In this document: positions 1 to 5,941 of the stretch, piece after piece
Layout of the letters: each line of letters starts with the position of its first letter
Numbering within the stretch: the first letter of the stretch is position 1
NCBI GenBank assembly: GCA_020631035.1
Contig: JAHDIA010000355.1
Coordinates: 1 to 6,591 of the forward strand
Length of the DNA: 6,591 bases
Direction: 5' to 3'
Source of the DNA: Chitinophagales bacterium
Lineage (GTDB): Bacteria; Bacteroidota; Bacteroidia; Chitinophagales; UBA2359
The notes under the pieces: model-generated
The model's database searches: none
Told to the model about the DNA's origin: nothing
The model's input: the letters and a program-made list of their open reading frames with translations, nothing else
Translations under genes and position numbers: made by a program

Positions 1-1
1 G

Positions 2-373
2 GCGAGATATGAAGTGCAGAATGTAGGAGGCGATTTGCACAATGAGTTGTGGGTGCCTGCGGAGGATTTGGAGGAATTTAATCGGCATATTGTTGGGCAA
101 ATTCAAGTGAGTGGTCGTTTTTATGGCCCTAAGTATACAGGTGTGGTGAAAAGTACCAAATATTTTATATCTTTGGATGTAAATGCACAGTGGGAGCAAG
201 TCAAAAAGTTTGCTCAAGCGGGAAAGTTGCAAGATTTATTGCCTAGTGAAAAAGCGAGTATCCTTATCAATTGGGAATATTGGAAGGAGAAAGGAGATTC
301 CACAGAGGTATTGACACAATTGGTCAATGTCTGGAAGGCAAGCTATGGCGATGGGTTAAAACTGGAAGTTTAA
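2..373 (+). CDS. ADP-ribosylation/crystallin J1-like protein, 3' part only
   Basis: The reading frame is open to the left edge of the window (A-R-Y-E-V-Q-N-V-G-G...), so the true start lies upstream. An internal GTG at 14 could serve as a start but would cut through a conserved block. The visible part is 123 residues. The segment NVGGDLHNELWVPAEDLEEF followed by NRHIVGQIQV matches, from memory, the C-terminal half of the small Bacteroidota proteins annotated as ADP-ribosylation/crystallin J1, which have a characteristic LWVPAEEL-EFN-IVG block. The roughly 75 residues after it (from PKYTG to KLEV) are rich in Lys, Trp and acidic residues, have no signal or membrane segment, and look like a C-terminal extension that I do not recognise. 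No catalytic activity can be read from this fragment. A strong terminator follows 22 bases after the stop, so the gene ends its own transcript. The family call is by recollection, with moderate certainty. Confidence 0.6.
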   Translation, partial: ARYEVQNVGGDLHNELWVPAEDLEEFNRHIVGQIQVSGRFYGPKYTGVVKSTKYFISLDVNAQWEQVKKFAQAGKLQDLLPSEKASILINWEYWKEKGDSTEVLTQLVNVWKASYGDGLKLEV

Positions 374-394
374 TTTAAGTAAATTGAAAAATTG

Positions 395-433
395 AATTGT
401 AGGGACACCTTATAGTGTGTTCCTACAATTTTT
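395..433 (+). terminator. Rho-independent terminator after the J1-like gene
   Basis: A 14-pair stem is formed by AATTGTAGGGACAC (395-408) and GTGTTCCTACAATT (417-430 read with one extra G and a G-U pair near the middle). The loop is about 8 bases, and a run of five T (429-433) closes the structure. It lies just downstream of the stop at 371-373 and upstream of the gene starting at 490, so the two genes are probably separate transcription units. The stem is seen directly; termination is inferred. Confidence 0.8.
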
Positions 434-489
434 CATATGTTTTTTGCTGGGATCATAATTGTTAAATCATTTAATCAAAATTTATTAAA

Positions 490-870
490 ATGCAATTGAA
501 ACTTCAAAACTCAGTTGATGCTGAGAAGGTAAAAGACTATCTGGAAGGAGAGATGCCAAATTGTACTGTGAAAACACTTTGGATTAGTAAAAAGACAGTT
601 GTTGTACAGCAAGGAACGAAAATGATACGAGTGGTAGTCAAAGATGGTGTTGCCAAAATAAAGGGAGAGGTGAATACACAAAACCCAGGAGTAGCCATTG
701 GGATGGTACTAGGAGTTTTTGCTGGCTTGATTGGTATGTTGATTGTGTGGGGAATTGTTTGGCTGGTAAAGAAAAAAGACATCAAAGAATTACAGGCAGT
801 TGTCTATGAAAAGTTGGAAGATGGCTTGGGATTGGTAAGTGAAATGAGTCATAAGGAAGCTATTGCCTAA
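490..870 (+). CDS. small single-helix membrane protein with glycine-zipper helix
   Basis: The protein has 126 residues and I do not recognise the family. Residues 1-62 are a soluble alpha/beta-like segment with alternating hydrophobic strands (VKTLWIS, TVVVQQ, MIRVVVKDG, VAKIKGEV). Residues 67-93 form one strong transmembrane helix with glycines at 67, 71, 75 and 79, a GxxxGxxxGxxxG glycine zipper that usually packs helices together. KKK (94-96) follows and should remain in the cytoplasm. A short amphipathic tail of about 30 residues ends the protein. There is no cleavable signal peptide because the N-terminus is polar. By the positive-inside rule the C-terminal tail would be cytoplasmic; the side of the N-terminal domain is uncertain. 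The ATG at 490 follows an A/T-rich stretch with no Shine-Dalgarno, as is normal for Bacteroidota. Terminators flank the gene on both sides, so it is probably monocistronic. Confidence 0.8.
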   Translation: MQLKLQNSVDAEKVKDYLEGEMPNCTVKTLWISKKTVVVQQGTKMIRVVVKDGVAKIKGEVNTQNPGVAIGMVLGVFAGLIGMLIVWGIVWLVKKKDIKELQAVVYEKLEDGLGLVSEMSHKEAIA

Positions 871-923
871 AAAGGCTATTGTTGAGGAACACAATTTCGA
901 TTGAGAGACAAACGTTTCCTCAT

Positions 924-962
924 AACAAGGACATTTCTTTAAGAAATGTCCTTGTTGTTTTT
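924..962 (+). terminator. Rho-independent terminator, near-perfect hairpin
   Basis: The arms AACAAGGACATTTCTT (924-939) and AAGAAATGTCCTTGTT (941-956) are perfectly complementary over 16 bases with one base between them. In RNA this would fold as a 13-pair stem with a 7-base loop. G957 and five T (958-962) follow. It terminates the gene ending at 870. The hairpin ends only 16 bases before the ATG at 973, which leaves almost no room for a separate promoter after it. Confidence 0.85.
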
Positions 963-972
963 AGTCCCATAA

Positions 973-1524
973 ATGAAAATGAAACGCTTTTTCCTATTTT
1001 GCTTGTTCACACTCATTTTATTGCTACTTTTTCGAGGGCAATTGTACCGAATGTGTATCACTTACAAAGCGGTAGGGGATAGATCAAGCATACCATTAAT
1101 AGACACAAAATTAAAATCAAGCTTGGATGAGTGGTCATTGGCAAATGAATCGCCAAGTGTGGAGGACTTGATTTATTTTGTGCAAAAACAAACTGCTCAT
1201 TACCTACATTTTGTCAACCGACAAGCAGAGACCAATCCCAATCTAAGTTACAAGACAGGAGCGACCAATTGTGTGGGCTATTCCAAAATGGCTCAAGCAA
1301 TGGCGCAGTACCTTATTGATAAACAAGCTTTAAATTTAAAAGCAAAGCACAAGCTGGGCAAACTACATGTGTTGGGCTATGACATCCACCAATGGATAGA
1401 TGATCCCTTTTGGGCAAATCACGATTACAATGAAATTGTAGATTTACAAAGCAAACAAATCTATGCCTTTGATCCAACGTTGTATGATTATTTGCGGGTT
1501 GCTTTCGTAGGTATAAAAGAGTGA
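973..1524 (+). CDS. membrane-anchored transglutaminase-like (papain-fold) protein
   Basis: The protein has 183 residues. An N-terminal signal anchor or signal peptide (MKMKRFF followed by leucine- and phenylalanine-rich residues 6-20) predicts that the rest lies outside the inner membrane. The catalytic region resembles the transglutaminase-like cysteine hydrolases. Cys100 sits in TGATNCVGYSKM at a helix start, His150 in ANHDYNEIVD and Asp167 in AFDPTLYDY, which is the usual Cys-His-Asp order and spacing. In such proteins this triad supports amide hydrolysis or crosslinking; the substrate here is unknown. A TAA lies immediately before the ATG at 973, so the start cannot be further upstream; the second ATG at 979 would remove only two residues. 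The protein is short for the superfamily and has no additional domain. It ends 4 bases from the convergent minus-strand gene, and I see no hairpin in the gap. The family call rests on motif pattern only. Confidence 0.65.
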   Translation: MKMKRFFLFCLFTLILLLLFRGQLYRMCITYKAVGDRSSIPLIDTKLKSSLDEWSLANESPSVEDLIYFVQKQTAHYLHFVNRQAETNPNLSYKTGATNCVGYSKMAQAMAQYLIDKQALNLKAKHKLGKLHVLGYDIHQWIDDPFWANHDYNEIVDLQSKQIYAFDPTLYDYLRVAFVGIKE

Positions 1525-1528
1525 AGCT

Positions 1529-2575
1529 TTAATCGCATTCAGTAGAAAATAAAAACTCAGTTAGTAAATTCATTTTCTTTACAAGATGTTTGTGTACTTT
1601 AACAGTATTGATTCGATAATATGGAAAAATTTCATTGTAGCGTTTAAGTTCGTACTCGTCTATCTCAAAATATTCTTTGTTTTCCTTTAACTTGGGACTA
1701 TGGTAAATATCTTTGGTTTTGTCATATTGGTATAGGTCAATATTTAATCCGTCTATTTCGGGGAGAGCTAAAAACTCTTTGTTTAAATATTTGGGCTTAT
1801 TTTTTGGGGTAAATTGACTCAATACTTCATAAAACTCTAATTCCTGTAGTTCTTTTAGAGGGACTTTTTCTATACCCTCTTCAGAATCAAAGAACAATTG
1901 TCCATTTTGATATTCTGCATAAAAAGTATTGGAAACTCTACGTTCAATAGATGTGAAGCAGATTGAAAAATCATTGTAATTTTTCGTGTTTTCAAAAGTG
2001 TATACATCATATTTTTTGATTTTTGTTATTTTTTCTTCAAGTATCCAACCAGCCAAATGTGGTTCTAAAAGCATTTTGGGATGTTCGGGAGTGGTAAAGC
2101 GCAATTTTTTTATAGGTATCGTGCTTTTATAGAGATAGGGGAAATCAATACAGTTTGTATTAGGGCTAAAGACATTTTTGAAATCAAGTATTTCAGTTTT
2201 GGGTTCTTCTTCAAAATTTACCTTAGCACTTGTTTCGTGGAAATTTTCAAATAAAATCCTAGTCGTATCTCCTAATGATTCCGTTTTTCGACCATATAAA
2301 ACAAAAGCATGGGGTTCGTAATCCAGTGAAAATTCAATCACATTTTGATCTAGGATTTTATATGATCCAGCTTGTGTGCCTCCAATACTAAGGATTGCAA
2401 ATCGCTTGTTTGGAAATATTGTGATACCACCTTGAGATGAAGCGCCATAGTATCCGCTTATGTTTTCGGGATTTGCTTTTTGACTTTGACCAAATAAATT
2501 TGACATATTAATGAAGATAAATATTAGGGTGAATGATATTGTTTGTTTTGTATTCATAAGTATTGATTTAGGCAT
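1529..2575 (-). CDS. secreted protein of unknown function
   Basis: The protein has 348 residues from the ATG at 2575, or 342 from the ATG at 2557. The second start gives the cleaner signal peptide (MNTKQT, then a hydrophobic stretch to about residue 26, with likely cleavage near FGQ-SQ). The first start overlaps the stop of the upstream gene (ATGCCTAA), which favours translational coupling, so I kept it. No lipobox cysteine is seen, so it is probably soluble in the periplasm or exported further. Residues 38-115 (GYYGASSQGG, ITIFPNKRFAIL, AGSYKILDQNVIEFSL) have the G-x-Y, strand-turn-strand pattern of small lipocalin-like beta domains common in Bacteroidota exported proteins. The remaining 230 residues are Lys/Glu/Tyr-rich with no motif I recognise. 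It is the last gene of the three-gene minus operon, and its AT content looks slightly higher than that of the two genes before it. Confidence 0.75.
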   Translation of the reverse strand: MPKSILMNTKQTISFTLIFIFINMSNLFGQSQKANPENISGYYGASSQGGITIFPNKRFAILSIGGTQAGSYKILDQNVIEFSLDYEPHAFVLYGRKTESLGDTTRILFENFHETSAKVNFEEEPKTEILDFKNVFSPNTNCIDFPYLYKSTIPIKKLRFTTPEHPKMLLEPHLAGWILEEKITKIKKYDVYTFENTKNYNDFSICFTSIERRVSNTFYAEYQNGQLFFDSEEGIEKVPLKELQELEFYEVLSQFTPKNKPKYLNKEFLALPEIDGLNIDLYQYDKTKDIYHSPKLKENKEYFEIDEYELKRYNEIFPYYRINTVKVHKHLVKKMNLLTEFLFSTECD

Positions 2576-3110
2576 TTTCTAATTTCTTACGTTTCATCTG
2601 AAACTCCTCCATTCCCCATAAATTTTCCCCACACTCCCAACAAACAAAATCCTCATTCTTGACAATTTTAAGGCTTTTACAGTTTGGGCAATAGCTAAAA
2701 ACATAAGCAGGATCAAAACCATCGGGATGTGGCAACTCAATGCCTCGAAGCGACTGAGCCACAGCTTCCCAAGAATGAGTGGGTGGACAGTAACCCGTTG
2801 ACTGATTGGTGATTTGACAGATGGACTGTAATTTGCCTTTGTCGAACTCAAATGAGATTTCACCCGCCGACAAAACTGGTTTTTTATTGGCACATTGAAC
2901 GTGCTCAATGTGTCGGTCGCTAATGTACAACTGCCAATGTTCCAATACCACAAAGGTCGCCACAATGATACCATAGTCGTTGGCTTGTTGCTTTTCCTTT
3001 TTGATCCAAGCTTCAATATCAGAACGCTGATTGATGGGCGTTCCTTGGTATTGGGCTTGTACCTTGTCTTTTAAGTGTGGTGGTCCGATATAGTAGTACA
3101 ATAATGGCAT
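2568..3110 (-). CDS. zinc-ribbon protein of a widespread uncharacterised family
   Basis: The protein has 180 residues, with no signal peptide or membrane segment, so it is cytoplasmic. The C-terminus carries a four-cysteine zinc ribbon: Cys141-x2-Cys144 (YCPNCKSLKIVKNEDF) and Cys157-x2-Cys160 (VCWECGENLWG). Just before it are NQSTGYCPPTHSWEAVA (102-118) and HPDGFDPAYVF (128-138). From memory, this combination of STGYCP, SWxAVA, HPxxF and a zinc ribbon with a V-K-x-x-x-F-V-C spacer marks a family found in many bacteria with no assigned function. The N-terminal half (1-100) contains beta-rich segments with His67, His70 and Cys73. The start is ATG at 3110, 13 bases after the DUF1152 stop. The gene overlaps the next one by up to 8 bases, so all three are very likely one transcript. 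A regulatory or nucleic-acid-binding role is possible but not shown. Confidence 0.8.
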   Translation of the reverse strand: MPLLYYYIGPPHLKDKVQAQYQGTPINQRSDIEAWIKKEKQQANDYGIIVATFVVLEHWQLYISDRHIEHVQCANKKPVLSAGEISFEFDKGKLQSICQITNQSTGYCPPTHSWEAVAQSLRGIELPHPDGFDPAYVFSYCPNCKSLKIVKNEDFVCWECGENLWGMEEFQMKRKKLENA

Positions 3111-3123
3111 TTTTTGAGCATTA

Positions 3124-4086
3124 CTAAATCGGCATTTGTTTGTTGCGTCTGATTTCTTTTAACTGTTTTCTAAAACTAGAAAATCTGACATGTAATTGAG
3201 TAATGTCCTCCGTATCTTTGACCATCTCGTAATATCTGTTTTTGGCGATGATGCTCTGCAATTCAAAAGCCCAATAAATGGTCATCAATGGGTTGATCCA
3301 GAGTTCACTGCCCCTTGTCCGATTTGTTCGGTGATAATCTCCATATTCCCCATCCAAAGCACTCACTATAGAATTGGCAACAATGCTTTGGTGGTGGTGC
3401 ATACGCTTATTGGCGTGGGCAACCAGTTCACTGAGCTTTTTGCCCTCCGTCATTTCCTTGGTAATTTGGAACAAGCCCAAATAGCCTCCTTCTTTGGCAA
3501 GTTCAGCAACATTTTCTAGGAAGCGGTAGTGAGAGACTCCGTGAAAATGATCTATCCCAAAACCCACACTCAATAAATATTGCTTGTCGATACCTGTATT
3601 GTACACCGCCGCCATAGAACAAATGTCCTCCATAGGTGTACCAAGTGTTTGCTCGTCTCCAAACATCAGGCTGTCAGTACCACCATCTACCAAAATGATG
3701 GTGTCGATTTTGTGTTCTTTGATGAGGTATTGGTAGGCACGGGTAAGCGGCATTACACCACTGATTTCGAAGGCATACATATCGGGATGAATGCCCTGCA
3801 TTTCTAGATACTGACAAAGGTAGAGTTCTGGGAAATAGTTTCGCCCAGACAAGTCCATATCGTTTATCTTGATTTTGTAACAATAGGGCCATACTTGTTC
3901 GGCAGTGGTTTCGCTCAACCAAGTAAAGGACAAATTGCCCAATATGACATTTTTGCCTTGTTGTTTTAAATTGAGGTATATGGGAATACCTGAATATATG
4001 TCAAATCCTCCGCCTGCACCAGCGACCAAAATGTTTTGGCTGTCGGTCAGTTGTTCAAAGAAAGGGACTTTGTCTAATTGAAACAT
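3124..4086 (-). CDS. DUF1152 domain-containing protein
   Basis: The protein has 320 residues from the ATG at 4086. A TTG at 4107 in the same frame would add seven residues (MYPTPKK), but the ATG has a purine-rich AAGAAG directly before it, and the family usually starts close to the segment VPFFEQL. A Rossmann-like glycine-rich loop, AGAGGGFD (22-29), follows a hydrophobic strand (NILV). It is followed by SGIPIYLNLKQQGKNVILGN. The second signature, VDGGTDSLMFGDE then LGTPMEDICSMAAV (133-160), is diagnostic in my memory for Pfam DUF1152, a family without an established biochemical function. A third conserved block is SVGFGIDHFHGVSHYRFL. The loop suggests nucleotide or sugar-phosphate binding; that is inference. 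There is no signal peptide, so it is cytoplasmic. It is the first gene of the operon with the zinc-ribbon and secreted genes. Length is typical of a full-length member. Confidence 0.8.
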   Translation of the reverse strand: MFQLDKVPFFEQLTDSQNILVAGAGGGFDIYSGIPIYLNLKQQGKNVILGNLSFTWLSETTAEQVWPYCYKIKINDMDLSGRNYFPELYLCQYLEMQGIHPDMYAFEISGVMPLTRAYQYLIKEHKIDTIILVDGGTDSLMFGDEQTLGTPMEDICSMAAVYNTGIDKQYLLSVGFGIDHFHGVSHYRFLENVAELAKEGGYLGLFQITKEMTEGKKLSELVAHANKRMHHHQSIVANSIVSALDGEYGDYHRTNRTRGSELWINPLMTIYWAFELQSIIAKNRYYEMVKDTEDITQLHVRFSSFRKQLKEIRRNKQMPI

Positions 4087-4201
4087 CTTCTTGGGTGTTG
4101 GGTACAAGGGTGTAACATTGTTTGGGGGGAATTAATTCCATTAAATAAATGTTATTAAAATATAGGAGAGAGTAAATATTGTTGTTGTAAAAAATATTAG
4201 C
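4087..4201. promoter_or_regulatory. divergent intergenic region with 12-bp palindrome
   Basis: These 115 bases separate two divergently read genes and must hold promoters for both. A perfect 12-base palindrome, GGAATTAATTCC, lies at 4128-4139 and is a candidate operator, although a 12-base AT-centred palindrome can arise by chance. On the minus strand TATATTTT (about 4156-4163) resembles the Bacteroidota -7 element TAnnTTTG, but I find no convincing TTTG at -33. On the plus strand TATTGTTG (4177-4184) is a weak match with no partner. A purine run, AGGAGAGAG (4164-4172), lies about 30 bases before the ATG at 4202, too far to be its ribosome binding site. Confidence 0.35.
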
Positions 4202-4717
4202 ATGAAATTTGTGCCTTTTGAAAATATCACTTATCAAACCAAGTTGAGCTCTGAAGAAATTGTATTTAGAATTGATAGGAGTCTTAGACCTCCAATGGGT
4301 ATCACAGATATGTTTAATGTAAGAAAGCTATTAGATGAAAGAAATGCTAGACCTTATGAAGGAAGTGTAAATAGTCAGTTCTTTAGTATATCTCGTGTAA
4401 TTTCATATAAAAACTCTTTTTTACCAAGAGTCAAAGGGAGTATTGTAAAAGATTTGAATGGAACTAAGATTAATGTGAAAATGAGACTACATCCTCTAGT
4501 AATGGTTTTTATGTTTATTTGGTTGGGTTTCACTGGATTTGGTTTTATTAGTTTTTTGATATTTTCAATACAACGAGGAGTATTGCAGCCTGCTATGTTA
4601 ATGCCTTTGTTAATGGTGTTATTGGGGTATACACTAATGACTGGGGCATTTAAAGTAGAAAGCTTACAAACAAAGGAGTTTCTATTTAACTTGTTTGAAG
4701 CAGAGACTATTGATTGA
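4202..4717 (+). CDS. two-helix membrane protein of an uncharacterised family
   Basis: The protein has 171 residues. A soluble N-terminal domain of about 95 residues carries what I remember as conserved blocks of a Bacteroidota/Cyanobacteria family with no name: MKFVPFENITYQTKL at the start, PYEGSVN (51-57), FSISRVISYKNSFLP and VKG (61-79), and KMRLHPLV (93-100). Two transmembrane helices follow, about 98-122 (VMVFMFIWLGFTGFG...) and 130-150 (PAMLMPLLMVLLGYTLM). A short C-terminal tail, KEFLFNLFEAE, ends the protein. N- and C-termini are therefore on the same side, probably cytoplasmic, because there is no signal peptide and the soluble part is basic. The ATG at 4202 begins the conserved N-terminal block, so the start is secure even though no Shine-Dalgarno lies within 12 bases. 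It faces the minus-strand operon tail to tail, with 33 bases between the stops. Function is unknown. Confidence 0.75.
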   Translation: MKFVPFENITYQTKLSSEEIVFRIDRSLRPPMGITDMFNVRKLLDERNARPYEGSVNSQFFSISRVISYKNSFLPRVKGSIVKDLNGTKINVKMRLHPLVMVFMFIWLGFTGFGFISFLIFSIQRGVLQPAMLMPLLMVLLGYTLMTGAFKVESLQTKEFLFNLFEAETID

Positions 4718-4758
4718 TTGTCTCTGTATGGGGAGCAGTTGGGCGTGTTATCACGCCC
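4701..4758. terminator. two hairpins between convergent genes
   Basis: The first hairpin has arms CAGAGAC (4701-4707) and GTCTCTG (4720-4726) around a 12-base loop and overlaps the stop of the plus-strand membrane gene. The second has arms GGGCGTG (4741-4747) and CACGCCC (4752-4758) with a TTAT loop and overlaps the stop of the minus-strand gene. Neither is followed by a T run on either strand, so they are not classical intrinsic terminators. They may still slow polymerase or protect transcript ends where the two transcripts converge. Confidence 0.45.
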
Positions 4759-5212
4759 TAATCAACCGAAGCCCGCCCCCCAACTCCCTCACCCTCAAAG
4801 CAATGCTTTCCATTTCCCGAAAAAGCTTCATTTTCAATGCCTCAATTGGTCTTTTTGCCAAATCACTTCCTAGTAACTCAAGGGTGTTTATAAAATCATC
4901 CAAATCTAGTAAATAGCCCTCAACACTCATATCATCTTCCCAGCCTGTACACTCACTCCAATCTCGAATAAATTGTGTGGTGGAAGCATAGTTGTCAGGT
5001 GTGATATTGTGCTTGAAATACTGTGACAGTATAGATGTCAAAACATTGGCATCATACACAAGAGCAAAGTATTTGCCCTTGTCTTTATACCACAATATTT
5101 CTTCTTTACCACAAGCGGGAGCATAACAAATAGGGCAGGGAAGTGTTAAGTCATTGATGAGCTGAAAAGAAATATATTGTTCTTTGCCTATGTAGTATTT
5201 ATAGACTTCCAT
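4751..5212 (-). CDS. small CxxC protein, unknown function
   Basis: The protein has 153 residues from the ATG at 5212; a TTG codon just before it could add one residue. The ATG shares a base with the upstream TGA (TGATG), so translation is probably coupled to the reading frame ending at 5212. There is no signal peptide or membrane helix, so it is likely cytoplasmic. Near the N-terminus LPCPICYAPACG has Cys26, Cys29 and Cys34, which could bind a metal or be redox active, but a full four-ligand zinc site is not evident; another Cys lies in SECTGW. The rest is acidic and helical (YLLDLDDFINTLELLGSDL, then LKMKLFREMESIALRVREL). It begins with MEVYKYYIGKEQ, superficially like the MPLLYYYIG start of the zinc-ribbon gene at 2568-3110. 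I do not recognise the family. It is the last gene of the Nudix-led operon. Confidence 0.65.
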   Translation of the reverse strand: MEVYKYYIGKEQYISFQLINDLTLPCPICYAPACGKEEILWYKDKGKYFALVYDANVLTSILSQYFKHNITPDNYASTTQFIRDWSECTGWEDDMSVEGYLLDLDDFINTLELLGSDLAKRPIEALKMKLFREMESIALRVRELGGGLRLIRA

Positions 5213-5559
5213 CAACCAGCAGTTTTCTGGTCAATTAGCTTTAATGTTTTACCATCGTAGGTAAAAATCCACCAGCTAGAGTACTCACTTATCGAATCAT
5301 AGCCACAGTCAAAATTGTCGTCGGGTATGATTTCGGAATGGCTTTGCATACTTTCATATAAGGTGACAGTATCTTGTTCAATTCTTAAACTTGTAACAGA
5401 GACAGCATAACCATCATCTATAGTGGTTTTATACATTGCTTTGTCTCCACACCAGTTTACTCGTTCTAGGGGAATCGCATTCATTATTTCAGTCAAAGCT
5501 GTCCGAAATTCTATATAAAAATCCTGGGGAGTAATGTCTCCAAAAAGTGCTTTGGACAT
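5212..5559 (-). CDS. probable detached C-terminal domain of the YARHG protein (frameshift)
   Basis: This frame of 115 residues starts at ATG 5559 and overlaps the YARHG reading frame by 71 bases in the +1 frame. It has no signal peptide. Its content resembles, from memory, the domain that follows YARHG in exported Bacteroidota proteins: ALFGDITPQDFYIEFRTAL, a VNWCGDKAMYKTT block, SVTSLRIEQDTVTLYESM, and SSWWIFTYDGKTLKLIDQKTAG at the end. Two cysteines (37 and 85) could pair if it were exported. Removing one G from the GAGGATG at 5563-5557 would join it to the upstream frame as ...LNAKE-MSKALFGD..., giving a composite protein of about 242 residues. I therefore think this is the missing half of that gene, separated by a mutation, a sequencing error or, less likely, programmed frameshifting. 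If translated on its own it would remain in the cytoplasm. Its end is coupled to the next gene by TGATG. Confidence 0.55.
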   Translation of the reverse strand: MSKALFGDITPQDFYIEFRTALTEIMNAIPLERVNWCGDKAMYKTTIDDGYAVSVTSLRIEQDTVTLYESMQSHSEIIPDDNFDCGYDSISEYSSWWIFTYDGKTLKLIDQKTAG

Positions 5560-5941
5560 CCTCTTTGGCGTTGAGGGTATTCTTTAATTTCTGGATGGCT
5601 GCTACGTATTGAAGTCGATATTCTAGGGTTTTTATGAGTTCGACATTGTGCTTTTCAATCGTATTTAATTCTACTTTGTTATCTGGATTGCTTGTAGGCT
5701 CATACCACTCAAATGCCTCGAAGTGTTTTTGTAATTTGGCATCTTTGAAGGTGTAATTGTGGCGGGCAAAGATTTCATTTCGGAGTAATTTTAATGCTGC
5801 CAAATCTTTGTCGACAAAATCCCATTGTTGATATTTTTCGATATTGCATTTAGAACAATCGTTTATGCTGTCTTGGGCATAGAGATTAGAAGCAAAGAAG
5901 GCACCAAATAGAATCAATAAAATGCAAGAATACTTTTTCAT
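5489..5941 (-). CDS. secreted YARHG-domain protein, probably frameshifted near its end
   Basis: The frame encodes 150 residues. The signal peptide (MKKYSC, hydrophobic 7-18, likely cleavage after SNLYA at 22) sends it across the inner membrane. The YARHG domain spans about 46-82: DLAALKLLRNEIFARHN, then YTFKDAKLQKHFEAFEWYEP. The name-giving tetrad reads FARHN here, an accepted variant. In the family this domain is extracellular or periplasmic with no defined biochemical role. Cys29-x2-Cys32 lies just after the signal peptide. Residues 88-127 form a likely helical linker. From about residue 128 on (VQSTFWRHYSPGFLYRIS...) the sequence loses character and stops, while the +1 frame continues with a typical family C-terminus. 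The start ATG overlaps the Nudix stop as ATGA (5938-5941), indicating coupling. The exported half is therefore real, and its last 23 residues are probably frameshift noise. Confidence 0.8.
   Translation of the reverse strand: MKKYSCILLILFGAFFASNLYAQDSINDCSKCNIEKYQQWDFVDKDLAALKLLRNEIFARHNYTFKDAKLQKHFEAFEWYEPTSNPDNKVELNTIEKHNVELIKTLEYRLQYVAAIQKLKNTLNAKEDVQSTFWRHYSPGFLYRISDSFD

Noticed and set aside
879..1082. Plus-strand reading frame of 67 codons starting at TTG
   Set aside because: It runs through the terminator hairpin and overlaps the start of the transglutaminase-like gene in another frame; its residues show no domain or signal.
1524..1560. Possible shared terminator between the convergent genes
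   Set aside because: I found no stem of useful length with a T run in or around the 4-base gap.
2594..3016. Minus-strand frame of 140 codons
   Set aside because: It lies wholly inside the zinc-ribbon gene in another frame, and that gene has conserved motifs over its full length.
3196..3807. Plus-strand frames opposite the DUF1152 gene
   Set aside because: They are antisense to a well-supported gene and have no recognisable domain.
4055..4237. Minus-strand 60-codon frame spanning the intergenic region
   Set aside because: It overlaps the starts of both divergent genes, has low complexity at its N-terminus, and is out of frame with DUF1152, so it is not an N-terminal extension.
4695..4916. 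Plus-strand 73-codon frame
   Set aside because: It is mostly antisense to the CxxC gene and begins inside the end of the membrane-protein gene.
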